64,000 nucleotides of DNA from Bacillota bacterium (GTDB lineage: Bacteria; Bacillota; Clostridia; Tissierellales; Peptoniphilaceae): the NCBI GenBank assembly GCA_023443025.1, contig JAEZWM010000033.1, positions 1 to 64,000 on the forward strand. Direction: 5' to 3'. Shown here piece after piece: positions 45,424 to 53,775 of the stretch (position 1 is its first letter; each line of letters opens with the position of its first letter). Below the pieces are notes generated by a model. That model searched no databases and was not told the DNA's origin. It saw nothing but the letters and a program-made list of their open reading frames with translations. A program made the position numbers and the translations under genes.

Positions 45424-45449
45424 GACAATAAAAATCTTTTTTGGTTTCA
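45424..45449 (-). promoter_or_regulatory. candidate ECF-dependent promoter
   Basis: TGAAAC (45444-45449) and TGTC (45424-45427) are 16 bases apart, close to the TGAAAC-N16-CGTC pattern used by Bacillus ECF sigma factors. Transcription would begin about 20 bases before the sigma ATG. No other copy was found upstream of neighbouring genes. Confidence 0.55.
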
Positions 45450-45526
45450 AATATTATGTAAATTTTATTATTAAAAAATTCCGTTCATTTTACACTTACT
45501 TTAACTTAAAATTATTTATACTATAA

Positions 45527-45561
45527 AAATTGCGAGAATAAGATATTTATCCTCGCAATTT
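45527..45561 (-). terminator. terminator of the DUF1002 gene
   Basis: AAATTGCGAG and CTCGCAATTT form a ten-pair stem around a fifteen-base loop, followed on the minus strand by TTTATAG. It lies 22 bases after the stop codon. Confidence 0.75.
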
Positions 45562-45582
45562 TATACCGGAAATCACCGATTA

Positions 45583-46539
45583 TTATTCATTTTTACTAAA
45601 CGCACTCATTATAGCTCTGAATATTCTTGAGAAAAACTCTGCAATTTTATCAAGCACTCCGCTTTCTTTTGCATCCTCGTAGATTTGTTTAGCTTTTGAG
45701 CCAACCTCATCTGCAAGTTTTCCTAATTGTTCTTTTACTTCATCACTGTTAACTGCGCCTGTTTCTTTATACTGGTTAAATAGTTCAGTTAGTCTGTTTA
45801 CCTGTTCAGATGTAATAACTGATTCCAAATCGTATTTTTGAATTGAGTCTTTAATGAATTGTTCTATTTCTTGTGCATCAGCATTTTTACCATTTTCATT
45901 ATAGTAATTATTTATCTCTTGTTTTATATTTATGATAACTTGATTTAATTTATCAATACTAAAGTTATCTTTATCTTTGTTCTCCTGTGCAATATCGTTT
46001 GTTGTTGATAGCTCAACTTGTGCAACTTGCATTCTCTTTACATCAAGGACTTCTCCGTTAGCATCAAATGCCTTATATATGCCTGTTAGTGCAGATTCAC
46101 CTGTTACAGGTTTTACAGATGCAATTACAATGTCACAGTCATGTACCCCTGCTGTAATACTAGCATTACGATATTGATCAGAAGTTATTTGAGTGATTTT
46201 ATCCGGTGTGTTTATTTTGACATTTATTCCTGATTTTTCACTGGTTTTCTTTACAAGTACAGAGGATATCATTGCTGACGAATCTCCACTACCTGATCCT
46301 AAGTACTTAATTTCATCCTCTCCTGTAACTCTTTTTACATTTACATTGTCATAATTTTCAATTCCTAATAATTTTGCTGTTTCACTTACTTCCGCATCAC
46401 TTAGACCGGAACCATATACATAGATTGGTTTTCCCCATTTTTCATCTATTACTTCAGTCTCTACTGCATGTCCTATATTAGGCGTTAGTATTAACAATGC
46501 AAGTAAAACTGAAACTATCTTACTCATTTTTTTAAACAT
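45583..46539 (-). CDS. secreted DUF1002 protein
   Basis: A 318-residue exported protein of unknown function. Residues 1-25 are a signal peptide (lysines, then a VLLALLILTP core, then GHA). The DUF1002 domain follows from about residue 30 to 190, recognised by the YVYGSGLSDAEVSETAKLLGI opening and the SSAMISSVLV and NASITAGVHDCDI segments. The second half (about 195-300) is predicted to be mostly helical and charged. It ends in a short amphipathic stretch, IFRAIMSAFSK, that could associate with membrane. ATG at 46539 with AGGAGG. It is monocistronic between the ECF sigma gene and the CWB2-3D gene. Confidence 0.85.
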   Translation of the reverse strand: MFKKMSKIVSVLLALLILTPNIGHAVETEVIDEKWGKPIYVYGSGLSDAEVSETAKLLGIENYDNVNVKRVTGEDEIKYLGSGSGDSSAMISSVLVKKTSEKSGINVKINTPDKITQITSDQYRNASITAGVHDCDIVIASVKPVTGESALTGIYKAFDANGEVLDVKRMQVAQVELSTTNDIAQENKDKDNFSIDKLNQVIINIKQEINNYYNENGKNADAQEIEQFIKDSIQKYDLESVITSEQVNRLTELFNQYKETGAVNSDEVKEQLGKLADEVGSKAKQIYEDAKESGVLDKIAEFFSRIFRAIMSAFSKNE

Positions 46540-46622
46540 AATCTCCTCCTATTACTTAGCACATATATATTATAACCGAAAAACTAAGTTATAAAACGAC
46601 AATATTGTAATCTAAAAGAAAA

Positions 46623-46638
46623 ACCGGCAATTGCCGGT
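46623..46638 (-). terminator. terminator of the CWB2-3D gene
   Basis: The perfect palindrome ACCGGCAATTGCCGGT is followed on the minus strand by TTTTTCTTTT, right after the stop codon. Confidence 0.8.
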
Positions 46639-46639
46639 A

Positions 46640-48139
46640 TTAGTCTTCAAGTACATATACAATTACATCTCTTCTACCATATTGTCTAACGGTTTCTGAC
46701 GACTCATAGAATAAGTCTATAATATTTCCTTTTATTGCTCCACCTGTATCCTCAGCAATTGCAAGACCGTAAGATGGCCAGTCATCTGCAGCTACTACAT
46801 AAAGCTCAGTTCTAAGCGGTATAACATTTGGGTCAACCGCTACAACTCCTGGTCTTAAATCTGTTCCTAGTGCCGTAATTGGACCCCATGGTCCGTTTGA
46901 CTCAGGCGATGCATCATATGATGTAGAATTCATGTTTATTATTTGCTTATACTTTTTAACTCTACCATCAGCGAGTGTAATAGTCTTATTATCAAGATCA
47001 ATTATATCTCCTGATGGCATTTTTATTAGATTTTCAGATTCTGTAACAGTTTCTTCTTCTTTTATTTCTTCAGAATCTTCATCTTCATTTTCTTCAGCTT
47101 CTACTATTGTAGATTTAAGTGTTTCAATATGAACTGAATTACCAGTTAAATCCTTAAGGCTGACATTTTGATCTTCTAATAATTCATACATATTTTTAAT
47201 CAGATCATAATCAATGTTTCTAATGTCATTTAAAATCGTAATTTTATTAATGCCATTTGCAAGTTTCAAAAGTTCCATCTCATTTATATGTCCAACATCG
47301 GCTAACAATAAAGGAGCATTTTCTTTAGATGCTAGTATAGATGCAGAAAGTGCTTTAACATAATTGTCACCGTCAACAACTACTACAGATGTATTATCAG
47401 TAAATCTTTTTGCTACCTCAATTGAAGTTTCATATCTATCGTCACCTGCATAGGTAACCTCATCTACATCCAGACCCGAACCGGTCATGGTAAGAACCTC
47501 GTCTTTCACTTCACGGCTAATGGTGTTTTCTCCACCAATAAAAAGTATATCTTTACCTATTCCATATGAGTTTAAATACTCTTTTGTAGCAGTAGGTATA
47601 TAATCTTTCCCTACTAAAAGTATAACTCTGTTTTCGTACTTAGCAAGTGCCGTTGCAGGTAGTGCATCTGCGTATACTTCTCCACTTACAATAAGGATAT
47701 TCCTATCTGTTCCTATCTTCTCAGCAATTTTAACAGCTGTCTCAAATCTATCCTCTCCATAGATTCTTTCACTGTAGTTTGGTAGCTCAGTTACACCTTC
47801 AGCGCTTAATCTTTCAGGTCCACCTAGTATTGTAACCGAATTTGACTTTGTGAACTTTTCAGTATCAAGCTCATCTTTTGTTCTTTCGTAGTAGAATAAT
47901 CTACCTTTTTGTTCAGATATAAGTACACCGCCAACTAAACTATCAGCAAAATCTGTGTCTGAAGTAATAAAAGCATTACTTTCATTATCTCCGGTAAGGC
48001 CATTAATTTTATCTAAAACTATATTTATTTCTTTCTCAGTGTTTACTAAAATTTCTACCCCAGAATCCGCTGAAGCAAATGTACTCATTTGCGTTAATAA
48101 CATAAGGAGCACTAAAGCTCCTGATAAAAGTTTTTTCAT
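46640..48139 (-). CDS. cell-wall protein with CWB2 repeats and a 3D domain
   Basis: A 499-residue exported protein. A signal peptide covers about residues 1-25. Three CWB2 (PF04122-type) repeats follow, the first degenerate (about 35-115) and two clear ones (YGEDRFETAVKIAEKIG with FIGGENTISREV; YAGDDRYETSIEVAKRF). CWB2 modules anchor proteins to the wall of clostridia. An acidic linker leads to a C-terminal 3D domain (about 405-499) with STSYDAS, GVVAVDPNVIPL and AIAEDTGGAIKGNIIDLF, whose three aspartates define MltA-like lytic transglycosylase folds. The ATG at 48139 follows GGAGGT; a longer frame from 48154 overlaps that site and is not used. A muralytic role is inferred. Confidence 0.9.
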   Translation of the reverse strand: MKKLLSGALVLLMLLTQMSTFASADSGVEILVNTEKEINIVLDKINGLTGDNESNAFITSDTDFADSLVGGVLISEQKGRLFYYERTKDELDTEKFTKSNSVTILGGPERLSAEGVTELPNYSERIYGEDRFETAVKIAEKIGTDRNILIVSGEVYADALPATALAKYENRVILLVGKDYIPTATKEYLNSYGIGKDILFIGGENTISREVKDEVLTMTGSGLDVDEVTYAGDDRYETSIEVAKRFTDNTSVVVVDGDNYVKALSASILASKENAPLLLADVGHINEMELLKLANGINKITILNDIRNIDYDLIKNMYELLEDQNVSLKDLTGNSVHIETLKSTIVEAEENEDEDSEEIKEEETVTESENLIKMPSGDIIDLDNKTITLADGRVKKYKQIINMNSTSYDASPESNGPWGPITALGTDLRPGVVAVDPNVIPLRTELYVVAADDWPSYGLAIAEDTGGAIKGNIIDLFYESSETVRQYGRRDVIVYVLED

Positions 48140-48159
48140 TTGTTCAACCTCCATGAATA

Positions 48160-48188
48160 ATTTTAGATTATCTACCGGAAGCAGTCAA
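48160..48188 (-). promoter_or_regulatory. promoter for the CWB2-3D gene
   Basis: TTGACT (48183-48188) and TAAAAT (48160-48165) with 17-base spacing, 20 bases before the ATG. It follows the glnQ terminator. Confidence 0.6.
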
Positions 48189-48209
48189 TCAAAGTACTAT
48201 AAAACTAAA

Positions 48210-48235
48210 AAAAGCAGTCAAAATCGACTGCTTTT
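48210..48235 (-). terminator. terminator downstream of glnQ
   Basis: AAAAGCAGTC and GACTGCTTTT form a ten-pair stem with a six-base loop, followed by a T-run on the minus strand. It lies about 185 bases after the glnQ stop. Confidence 0.85.
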
Positions 48236-48251
48236 AATGATAAACAAAATA

Positions 48252-48336
48252 TTTTGTAACATTTTTGTAACCATTTGCTTTTTTAGATATTAGAAAATAA
48301 AACGCATTTTTCAAAGGTTACAAAATAGTTACAAAA
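48252..48336. repeat. 21-base inverted repeat with four GTTACAAA units
   Basis: Two 21-base arms (48252-48272 and 48316-48336) match as inverted repeats at 19 of 21 positions, around a 43-base A/T-rich loop. Each arm holds two tandem TTTGTAAC-like units. It lies between the glnQ stop and its terminator, so it would form a long hairpin in the 3' untranslated RNA. As DNA it could instead be a set of protein sites. I know no named family. Confidence 0.7.
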
Positions 48337-48421
48337 CTAAACTATCATACATTACACAATTTTTTATTTTTATTTCATTATTGTAATAATTTACGTTCTT
48401 TATATGTTCTTATTTATACTT

Positions 48422-49162
48422 CTATTTCAACACTCTCTGCAAGAACATCTTTGTTCTTTCATTCTTAGGATTTGTGAAAATATCAATTGGTTTGCCTTCT
48501 TCACAAATTACACCATCATCCATAAAGATTACTCTTGTTGATACATCTCTGGCAAACTCCATTTCATGAGTAACTACAATCATTGTCATCCCAAGCTCTA
48601 CAAGATCTTTCATAACTTTCAATACTTCTTCAACCATTTCGGGATCCAGTGCTGATGTGGGTTCATCAAATAGCATCAAATCAGGCTCCATGCAGAGTGC
48701 TCTTGCTATGGCAACTCTTTGCTTTTGACCTCCTGATAAGTGTTTAGGTTTTGCATTGATATATGCAGACATTCCAACAAGTTCCAGATATTTCAAAGCA
48801 GTTTCTTTAGCATCTTTTTCATTTTTCTTTAGTACTTTTATAGGTCCAATTGTGCAGTTATTAAGAACGGTCATATTAGTAAACAGGTTGAAGTTTTGAA
48901 AAACCATTCCAACTTTACTTCTAAAATTTCCTATTTCGTCCTGATCCTGTTCTACATCGAATCCTTTAAAAAATACTTTTCCTGTAGTAGGTTCTTCAAG
49001 TCTGTTAATACATCTTAGAAGAGTAGACTTCCCTGATCCTGAAGATCCTATTACACATACCACTTCTCCAGGTTTTACTTCAAAGTCAATTCCTTTTAAT
49101 ACCGGATGCTCTCCGAAGGCTTTTGTTAAGCCTACTACTCTCAGTATACTATTGTCTTTCAA
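48422..49162 (-). CDS. glnQ: polar amino acid ABC transporter ATP-binding protein
   Basis: Energises uptake of a polar amino acid. The 246-residue protein has Walker [13 protein letters not shown], the Q-loop region MVFQNFNLF, signature [15 protein letters not shown], Walker [15 protein letters not shown] and the H-loop VVTHEM. The start is TTG at 49162, overlapping glnP by 14 bases, with GGAGGTGA upstream. It follows glnH and glnP. The substrate cannot be fixed from the ATPase. Confidence 0.93.
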   Translation of the reverse strand: MKDNSILRVVGLTKAFGEHPVLKGIDFEVKPGEVVCVIGSSGSGKSTLLRCINRLEEPTTGKVFFKGFDVEQDQDEIGNFRSKVGMVFQNFNLFTNMTVLNNCTIGPIKVLKKNEKDAKETALKYLELVGMSAYINAKPKHLSGGQKQRVAIARALCMEPDLMLFDEPTSALDPEMVEEVLKVMKDLVELGMTMIVVTHEMEFARDVSTRVIFMDDGVICEEGKPIDIFTNPKNERTKMFLQRVLK

Positions 49163-49910
49163 GTGGCTTCACCTCCGGTGTGTTGACCTGCATTTGGTTC
49201 CCTGACATTATAAAGTTTGCCGGTCCGTCTAGCTTTTTCTCTAACATTCTTAAAATCCTTGTAACTGTAAATGTCATAAATAGATATATAATCATAGTGA
49301 TTAAGAAACTTTCAAAATATCTGAAGTTTGCACCTGCAATTGATCTCGTTTGAAAAAATAATTCAGTGACCTGTATTACATTTAACACCGAAGTATCTTT
49401 AATATTAATAACAAACTCGTTTCCTGTAGCAGGTAAAATATTTCTTAAAACTTGAGGCAATATAACATAGAACATTCCTTGTAAGTGAGACATCCCTATG
49501 GCATCAAAAGCCTCAAATTGACCCTTATCTATTGATATTATTCCACCTCTCACAATCTCGGACATATATGCCCCGGTATTTACTGAAACAATTATTAATG
49601 AAGAAGGAATCGGCGGGATATCTATTCCTGCTATTATCGGCAGTCCATAAAAAAACACCATTGCTTGAACCATCATTGGCGTTCCCCTAATTACTTCTAC
49701 ATATATATCAAATATTATCTTAACAATTTTTAATAGTACTCTATTTACTGTAGTTTTAGGCGTAGGAATAGTTTTGATAACTCCAACTACAAACCCGATC
49801 ATAGTACCAATAATAGTAGATATTATTGATATATAGAGAGTGACCCATGCTCCTCTCAGAAACATGGGCCAATTTTTTATAGCAATATCTCTTACTGCTT
49901 CAAAACTCAT
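49149..49910 (-). CDS. glnP: polar amino acid ABC transporter permease
   Basis: Membrane channel of the His/Glu/Gln/Arg-type importer. The 253-residue protein has about five hydrophobic segments and the conserved EAA loop [21 protein letters not shown], plus [15 protein letters not shown], typical of this permease family. A polar, charged C-terminal tail is present. ATG at 49910 with GGAGGG. It lies between glnH and glnQ and overlaps glnQ. Confidence 0.93.
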   Translation of the reverse strand: MSFEAVRDIAIKNWPMFLRGAWVTLYISIISTIIGTMIGFVVGVIKTIPTPKTTVNRVLLKIVKIIFDIYVEVIRGTPMMVQAMVFFYGLPIIAGIDIPPIPSSLIIVSVNTGAYMSEIVRGGIISIDKGQFEAFDAIGMSHLQGMFYVILPQVLRNILPATGNEFVINIKDTSVLNVIQVTELFFQTRSIAGANFRYFESFLITMIIYLFMTFTVTRILRMLEKKLDGPANFIMSGNQMQVNTPEVKPLERQ

Positions 49911-49923
49911 TAATTACCCTCCA

Positions 49924-50817
49924 TTAGTTCATTGCAGGTTGATTTTTAATTGCATTGTCCATAATTTCAGATCTTTGTTCTTCTGAAATGCCTGCCAGAA
50001 TTTCGTTTATTTTCTCTACCAGATCGCTACCCTTTGCAACCCCAACGGCTATTGAAACCTGCTCTGGATCATCTACAACAAATCCATCGGTTAACTTCTG
50101 ATATGTGAAGTTTGGATTAGCTTCACTTGCACTTTTAGCTTCTGGAACTTCAGAAATATAACCATCTATTTTTCCTGCTTCAAGCGCTACTCTCATTGCA
50201 GGAAAATCTGCCATTGGTTCCATTTTTTGGATACCTTTAACCTGATCGATTACATTGTAGTGAATTGTGTTTTGCATAGCTGTGATTTTAGCATCATTAA
50301 AATCATTTATGCTGGTTACATTTTCATAAGGACCACCTTTTTTAACTACTATTACTAGATCCGAAGTATAATAATGATTAGTAAAATCCATTTGTTCTCT
50401 TCTTGTATCTGAAGGTGACATGCCAGCTATTACAGCGTCAATTTTTCCTGATAAAATAGATAGTGGAAGTCCATCCCATTCCATCTTTTTAACAACTAGT
50501 TCTTTGCCAAGTTCTTTTGCTATGATTTTTGCTATCTCGACATCATAACCACCAGCATATTCTTTAAGTCCATCCAATTGAACTGCTCCATTGCTATCAT
50601 CTACTTGCGTCCAGTTAAACGGAGCATAAGCAGCTTCCATGCCTACTACAAAAGTATTTTCTGATTTTTCATCTGTTTCCGTTGTTTCAGCTTTTTCAGT
50701 TTTTTCGGTTGTTTCTGTAGTATCAGTTTTGGTCTCTTTTTCTGTATTTTGACCACAACCAACTATCATTAACGAGATAATACTCATAGCTAAGAGTATT
50801 TTTATAATCTTTTTCAT
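49924..50817 (-). CDS. glnH: amino acid-binding lipoprotein of the ABC importer
   Basis: Extracellular substrate-binding protein. It starts with a lipoprotein signal peptide (MKKIIKILLAMSIISLMIVGC; the modified cysteine is about residue 21). A Thr/Glu/Lys-rich spacer (about 25-55) and a type-2 periplasmic-binding fold follow: EAAYAPFNWTQVDD, YDVEIAKIIAKELG, LPLSILSGKIDAVIAGMSPS. The binding fold is similar to glutamine, histidine and arginine binders; the ligand is not certain. ATG at 50817 with GGAGGG. First gene of the glnH-glnP-glnQ operon, with its own promoter, divergent from the flavodiiron gene. Confidence 0.93.
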   Translation of the reverse strand: MKKIIKILLAMSIISLMIVGCGQNTEKETKTDTTETTEKTEKAETTETDEKSENTFVVGMEAAYAPFNWTQVDDSNGAVQLDGLKEYAGGYDVEIAKIIAKELGKELVVKKMEWDGLPLSILSGKIDAVIAGMSPSDTRREQMDFTNHYYTSDLVIVVKKGGPYENVTSINDFNDAKITAMQNTIHYNVIDQVKGIQKMEPMADFPAMRVALEAGKIDGYISEVPEAKSASEANPNFTYQKLTDGFVVDDPEQVSIAVGVAKGSDLVEKINEILAGISEEQRSEIMDNAIKNQPAMN

Positions 50818-50849
50818 ACTTACCCCTCCATATTTTTTAAATATGTTAT

Positions 50850-50878
50850 ATTATACAATAAAATTTTATAAAATACAA
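50850..50878 (-). promoter_or_regulatory. promoter for glnHPQ
   Basis: TTGTAT (50873-50878) and TATAAT (50850-50855) with 17-base spacing. Confidence 0.65.
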
Positions 50879-50917
50879 AGTTAACAAATGATTAGTCTTA
50901 ATTATAGTATTAAATGC

Positions 50918-50945
50918 TTGCAATTTAAACTCAATATTATACAAT
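50918..50945 (+). promoter_or_regulatory. candidate promoter for the flavodiiron gene
   Basis: TTGCAA (50918-50923) and TACAAT (50940-50945) with 16-base spacing, about 30 bases before the ATG. It sits in the 160-base gap shared with the divergent glnH promoter. Confidence 0.5.
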
Positions 50946-50976
50946 AATGATATAACATATCATAAGGAGGAGCTTT

Positions 50977-52206
50977 ATGGAACTACTTTCCGTTAGAATT
51001 AATGATTTTTTACATTATGTAGGCGTTAACGACAGAGATACACATTTATTTGAGAATCTATGGCCACTTGAAAATGGCGTCTCATATAACTCATATCTTA
51101 TAAATGCAGAAAAGACTGCACTTTTAGACACAGTAAAGGTCAATAAGGTTTCTGATTTCACTGCAAAACTTAAAGAAGCTCTTGACGGTAAACCACTTGA
51201 TTATCTAGTAATACATCATATGGAACCGGATCACTCTGGTGCTATAAACACTATAAGAGAATTATACCCAAATGTTCAGATAGTTGGTAATAAGAGAACT
51301 ATTCAGTATCTTGAAGAGTTTTACGGTATAGTCGATAATACTCTTGAAGTTAAAGATGGAGAGACGCTAGATCTTGGAGATAGACAACTACAATTCTTTA
51401 CTACGCCAATGGTCCACTGGCCAGAGTCAATGGTAAGCTATGAACCTAAGAGTAAAATTCTATTTTCACAAGATGCTTTTGGTGGTTTTGGCGCACTGGA
51501 TGGAACCATATTTGACGATGAGATCAATCTTGACTTTTATGCTTCAGAGACTAGAAGATACTTCTCTAACATAGTAGGCAAATTTAGTAAACAAGTGCAA
51601 TCTGCTCTTAAAAAATTATCCGGACTTGAAATCTCTATGGTATGTCCTGTACATGGCCCTATCTGGAGAACTCATCCTGAAAAAATAATTGAACTTTATG
51701 ATAAATGGTCAAGATATGAGGTTGAAGAAGGTGTTGTCATTGTATATGGATCAATGTATGGCAATACCCAAAGAATGGCTGAAATTATTGCCAGAGAACT
51801 TGCAGTACAAGGCATTAGCAATATCAAAGTTTTCGATGTTTCAAAAACTCATGAATCTTATATCTTAAGTGAAATATGGAAATATAAAGGCCTAATTTTA
51901 GGAAGCTGTACCTATAACAACTACACATTCCCATTGATGACAAAACTTGTAAATATTATTGAAATGAATAAGATTGAAAATCATGTATTAGGTGTATTTG
52001 GTTCATATGCGTGGAGTGGCGGCGCCGTTAAAGCACTAAAAGAATTTGGTGAAAACAGCAAATTTGAATTAATTCCTGAGATTGTCGAAGCAAAATGTGC
52101 AGCTTGCGATGATGATGTATATGGTTTAATGCGTATAGCAAAGACCATGGCACACAAGTTAAAAGAAGATAGACTAAGTGATTTAACAGAATTATTAGAC
52201 CAATAA
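50977..52206 (+). CDS. fprA: flavodiiron protein (FprA type)
   Basis: Reduces oxygen to water and/or nitric oxide to N2O in anaerobes, using electrons from rubredoxin or similar. The 409-residue protein has an N-terminal beta-lactamase-like diiron domain with HHMEPDHSG (about residues 78-86), VHWPESM and VCPVHGPIW supplying ligands, and a C-terminal flavodoxin domain (from about 255, VYGSMYGNTQRMAE) for FMN. No fused rubredoxin is present, so the partner is separate. ATG at 50977 with AAGGAGG. Single plus-strand gene with its own terminator. Confidence 0.95.
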   Translation: MELLSVRINDFLHYVGVNDRDTHLFENLWPLENGVSYNSYLINAEKTALLDTVKVNKVSDFTAKLKEALDGKPLDYLVIHHMEPDHSGAINTIRELYPNVQIVGNKRTIQYLEEFYGIVDNTLEVKDGETLDLGDRQLQFFTTPMVHWPESMVSYEPKSKILFSQDAFGGFGALDGTIFDDEINLDFYASETRRYFSNIVGKFSKQVQSALKKLSGLEISMVCPVHGPIWRTHPEKIIELYDKWSRYEVEEGVVIVYGSMYGNTQRMAEIIARELAVQGISNIKVFDVSKTHESYILSEIWKYKGLILGSCTYNNYTFPLMTKLVNIIEMNKIENHVLGVFGSYAWSGGAVKALKEFGENSKFELIPEIVEAKCAACDDDVYGLMRIAKTMAHKLKEDRLSDLTELLDQ

Positions 52207-52209
52207 AAT

Positions 52210-52233
52210 AAAGCCAGGGATACCCCTGGCTTT
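52210..52233 (+). terminator. two-way terminator after fprA
   Basis: AAAGCCAGGG and CCCTGGCTTT around a four-base loop, just after the fprA stop. It is followed by TTTTATAAT on the plus strand and by A/T-rich sequence on the minus strand, serving the convergent L,D-transpeptidase gene too. Confidence 0.88.
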
Positions 52234-52256
52234 TATAATACTTTAAATTCATTTAG

Positions 52257-53603
52257 TTAATAGACGACTACAGGTGTGTTAATTTCAACATTATCAAATA
52301 TAATTTTAGAAGGATCGTATGGAAGATTAATACATCCATAACTACCGCTACCATTATAAATATTTCCGCCAAACTCTGTTCTCCATCTAGAGTTATGGAT
52401 TCCTACTCCTGCCCAGTTTACCGGCATCCAAAAATCTACATAAGATGAATAGTCTGCTGATCCTTCCGGAACAATCCCTACAAGTGATCTATCCTTTTCT
52501 CTAGACCATACTTTCCAGACACCCGTTGGAGTAGCAACACCCCTTGTAGGATCACCAGTTACTATAGCAGTGTTGGTCATAAGTTCGCCGTTTTTATAAT
52601 ACCATAGATGTTGTCTATTTATATCAATTTCAATATAGGTATTTCCAATATCATTTTTACCTCTTTGTAATCCTTCATTTAAAAATACAGGCACCATATC
52701 TTTAGACTCGCGCTCAGCTAGCACTTTCATTAGCTCATTGGTTGACTCTTCAACATCCATTTGCCAACCGTAAATTCCACCTTTAACGGTAATGGTACCT
52801 ATTCCGGTTGCCTCAAACTGTCTTTCAGCATTTTCACTATATGTGTCATATTCAATGGCCAACTGTCTTAAATATTCATATACCTGTTCCCTAAGAGGTT
52901 CATAGCCATCCCCTGTATATTTGAATAAATCAAGCAGTTTTTCTCCCTCTAGAACTTCTTTGTCTTCACCAAAATCATATGAGATCTTCATAGAAATAAT
53001 CTTATTAACATCTTCCATCTTTTTGATTATTTCTTCACTATCTTCGGTTATTTCAGGTTTTACATATTCATCTTCCAATTGAATCGACGTCTCACCCGCT
53101 AAAAAACTCTCTAGTACTTTGTTTTTAGCTTGTTCTAAATTAAGAGTGTCTCCCGGTGAACTAGCTTTTATCTCATATTTACCGTTTACAAATTGTAAAC
53201 TTGCATTCTCAGGCAGTTTAGTGTCTTTCATTAGAGCTGAATCACTTATAAAGTCCTCAAGCTGTTGTTCATTATATGCATAATCATATTCGGGATTATA
53301 ATTATGATTTTGAAATACAGCAATTGGCCAAATAAACTGATTCTGGTTTAATCTTTCACCTGATTTTATCGTTTCAGAATATGATATTTGTGGAGCAGTC
53401 AGAGTTGTACTTTTATTGTTTCTTCCGTTTATTTCTAATTTTCTGCTCTGATAATTCCTATCATATGCGGAATCAATTCTAACAAAACTCTTAACTTCTC
53501 CTGATACTGTTGTATTTGGATATGTCATTATTGAGAAAATACCCACACCTATTACATATACTATTAATAGTGCTATAATTAATTTTAAATAGATTTTTTT
53601 CAT
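52257..53603 (-). CDS. L,D-transpeptidase (YkuD) with peptidoglycan-binding region
   Basis: Cell-wall cross-linking enzyme forming 3-3 peptide links. The 448-residue protein has an N-terminal membrane anchor (about 7-26) and a long middle region containing PG_binding_4-like segments (about 90-290). The C-terminal YkuD domain covers about 320-448: IDINRQHLWYYKNGEL, TGDPTRGVATPTGVW, GIHNSRWRTEF and the cysteine motif SYGCINLP. Many YkuD enzymes have SHGC at this site, so the tyrosine is a notable variation, although the catalytic cysteine is kept. ATG at 53603 with AGGAGGT. It converges with fprA and has no partner gene. Confidence 0.9.
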   Translation of the reverse strand: MKKIYLKLIIALLIVYVIGVGIFSIMTYPNTTVSGEVKSFVRIDSAYDRNYQSRKLEINGRNNKSTTLTAPQISYSETIKSGERLNQNQFIWPIAVFQNHNYNPEYDYAYNEQQLEDFISDSALMKDTKLPENASLQFVNGKYEIKASSPGDTLNLEQAKNKVLESFLAGETSIQLEDEYVKPEITEDSEEIIKKMEDVNKIISMKISYDFGEDKEVLEGEKLLDLFKYTGDGYEPLREQVYEYLRQLAIEYDTYSENAERQFEATGIGTITVKGGIYGWQMDVEESTNELMKVLAERESKDMVPVFLNEGLQRGKNDIGNTYIEIDINRQHLWYYKNGELMTNTAIVTGDPTRGVATPTGVWKVWSREKDRSLVGIVPEGSADYSSYVDFWMPVNWAGVGIHNSRWRTEFGGNIYNGSGSYGCINLPYDPSKIIFDNVEINTPVVVY

Positions 53604-53721
53604 AGTAAACCTCCTAAATCTAATCGTATTATATATAATAACATAGTTTTAACCTTATTAATACTTATGCCCAGTATTTTCATATTAAATCTTACAACTT
53701 ATTATACAATAGACTATCCTT

Positions 53722-53750
53722 GTAATTATTTTAATCTTTTTATATAATAC
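53722..53750 (+). promoter_or_regulatory. promoter for mnmA
   Basis: TTGTAA (53722-53727) and TATAAT (53745-53750) with 17-base spacing, 25 bases before the ATG. Confidence 0.65.
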
Positions 53751-53775
53751 ACATAGTTATAAAGAAGGTGAAAAA

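Noticed and set aside
53628..53656. TATAAT upstream of the L,D-transpeptidase as a promoter
   Set aside because: The only hexamers at 16-18 bases (AAGGTT, AGGTTA) are far from TTGACA, so I do not call a promoter there.
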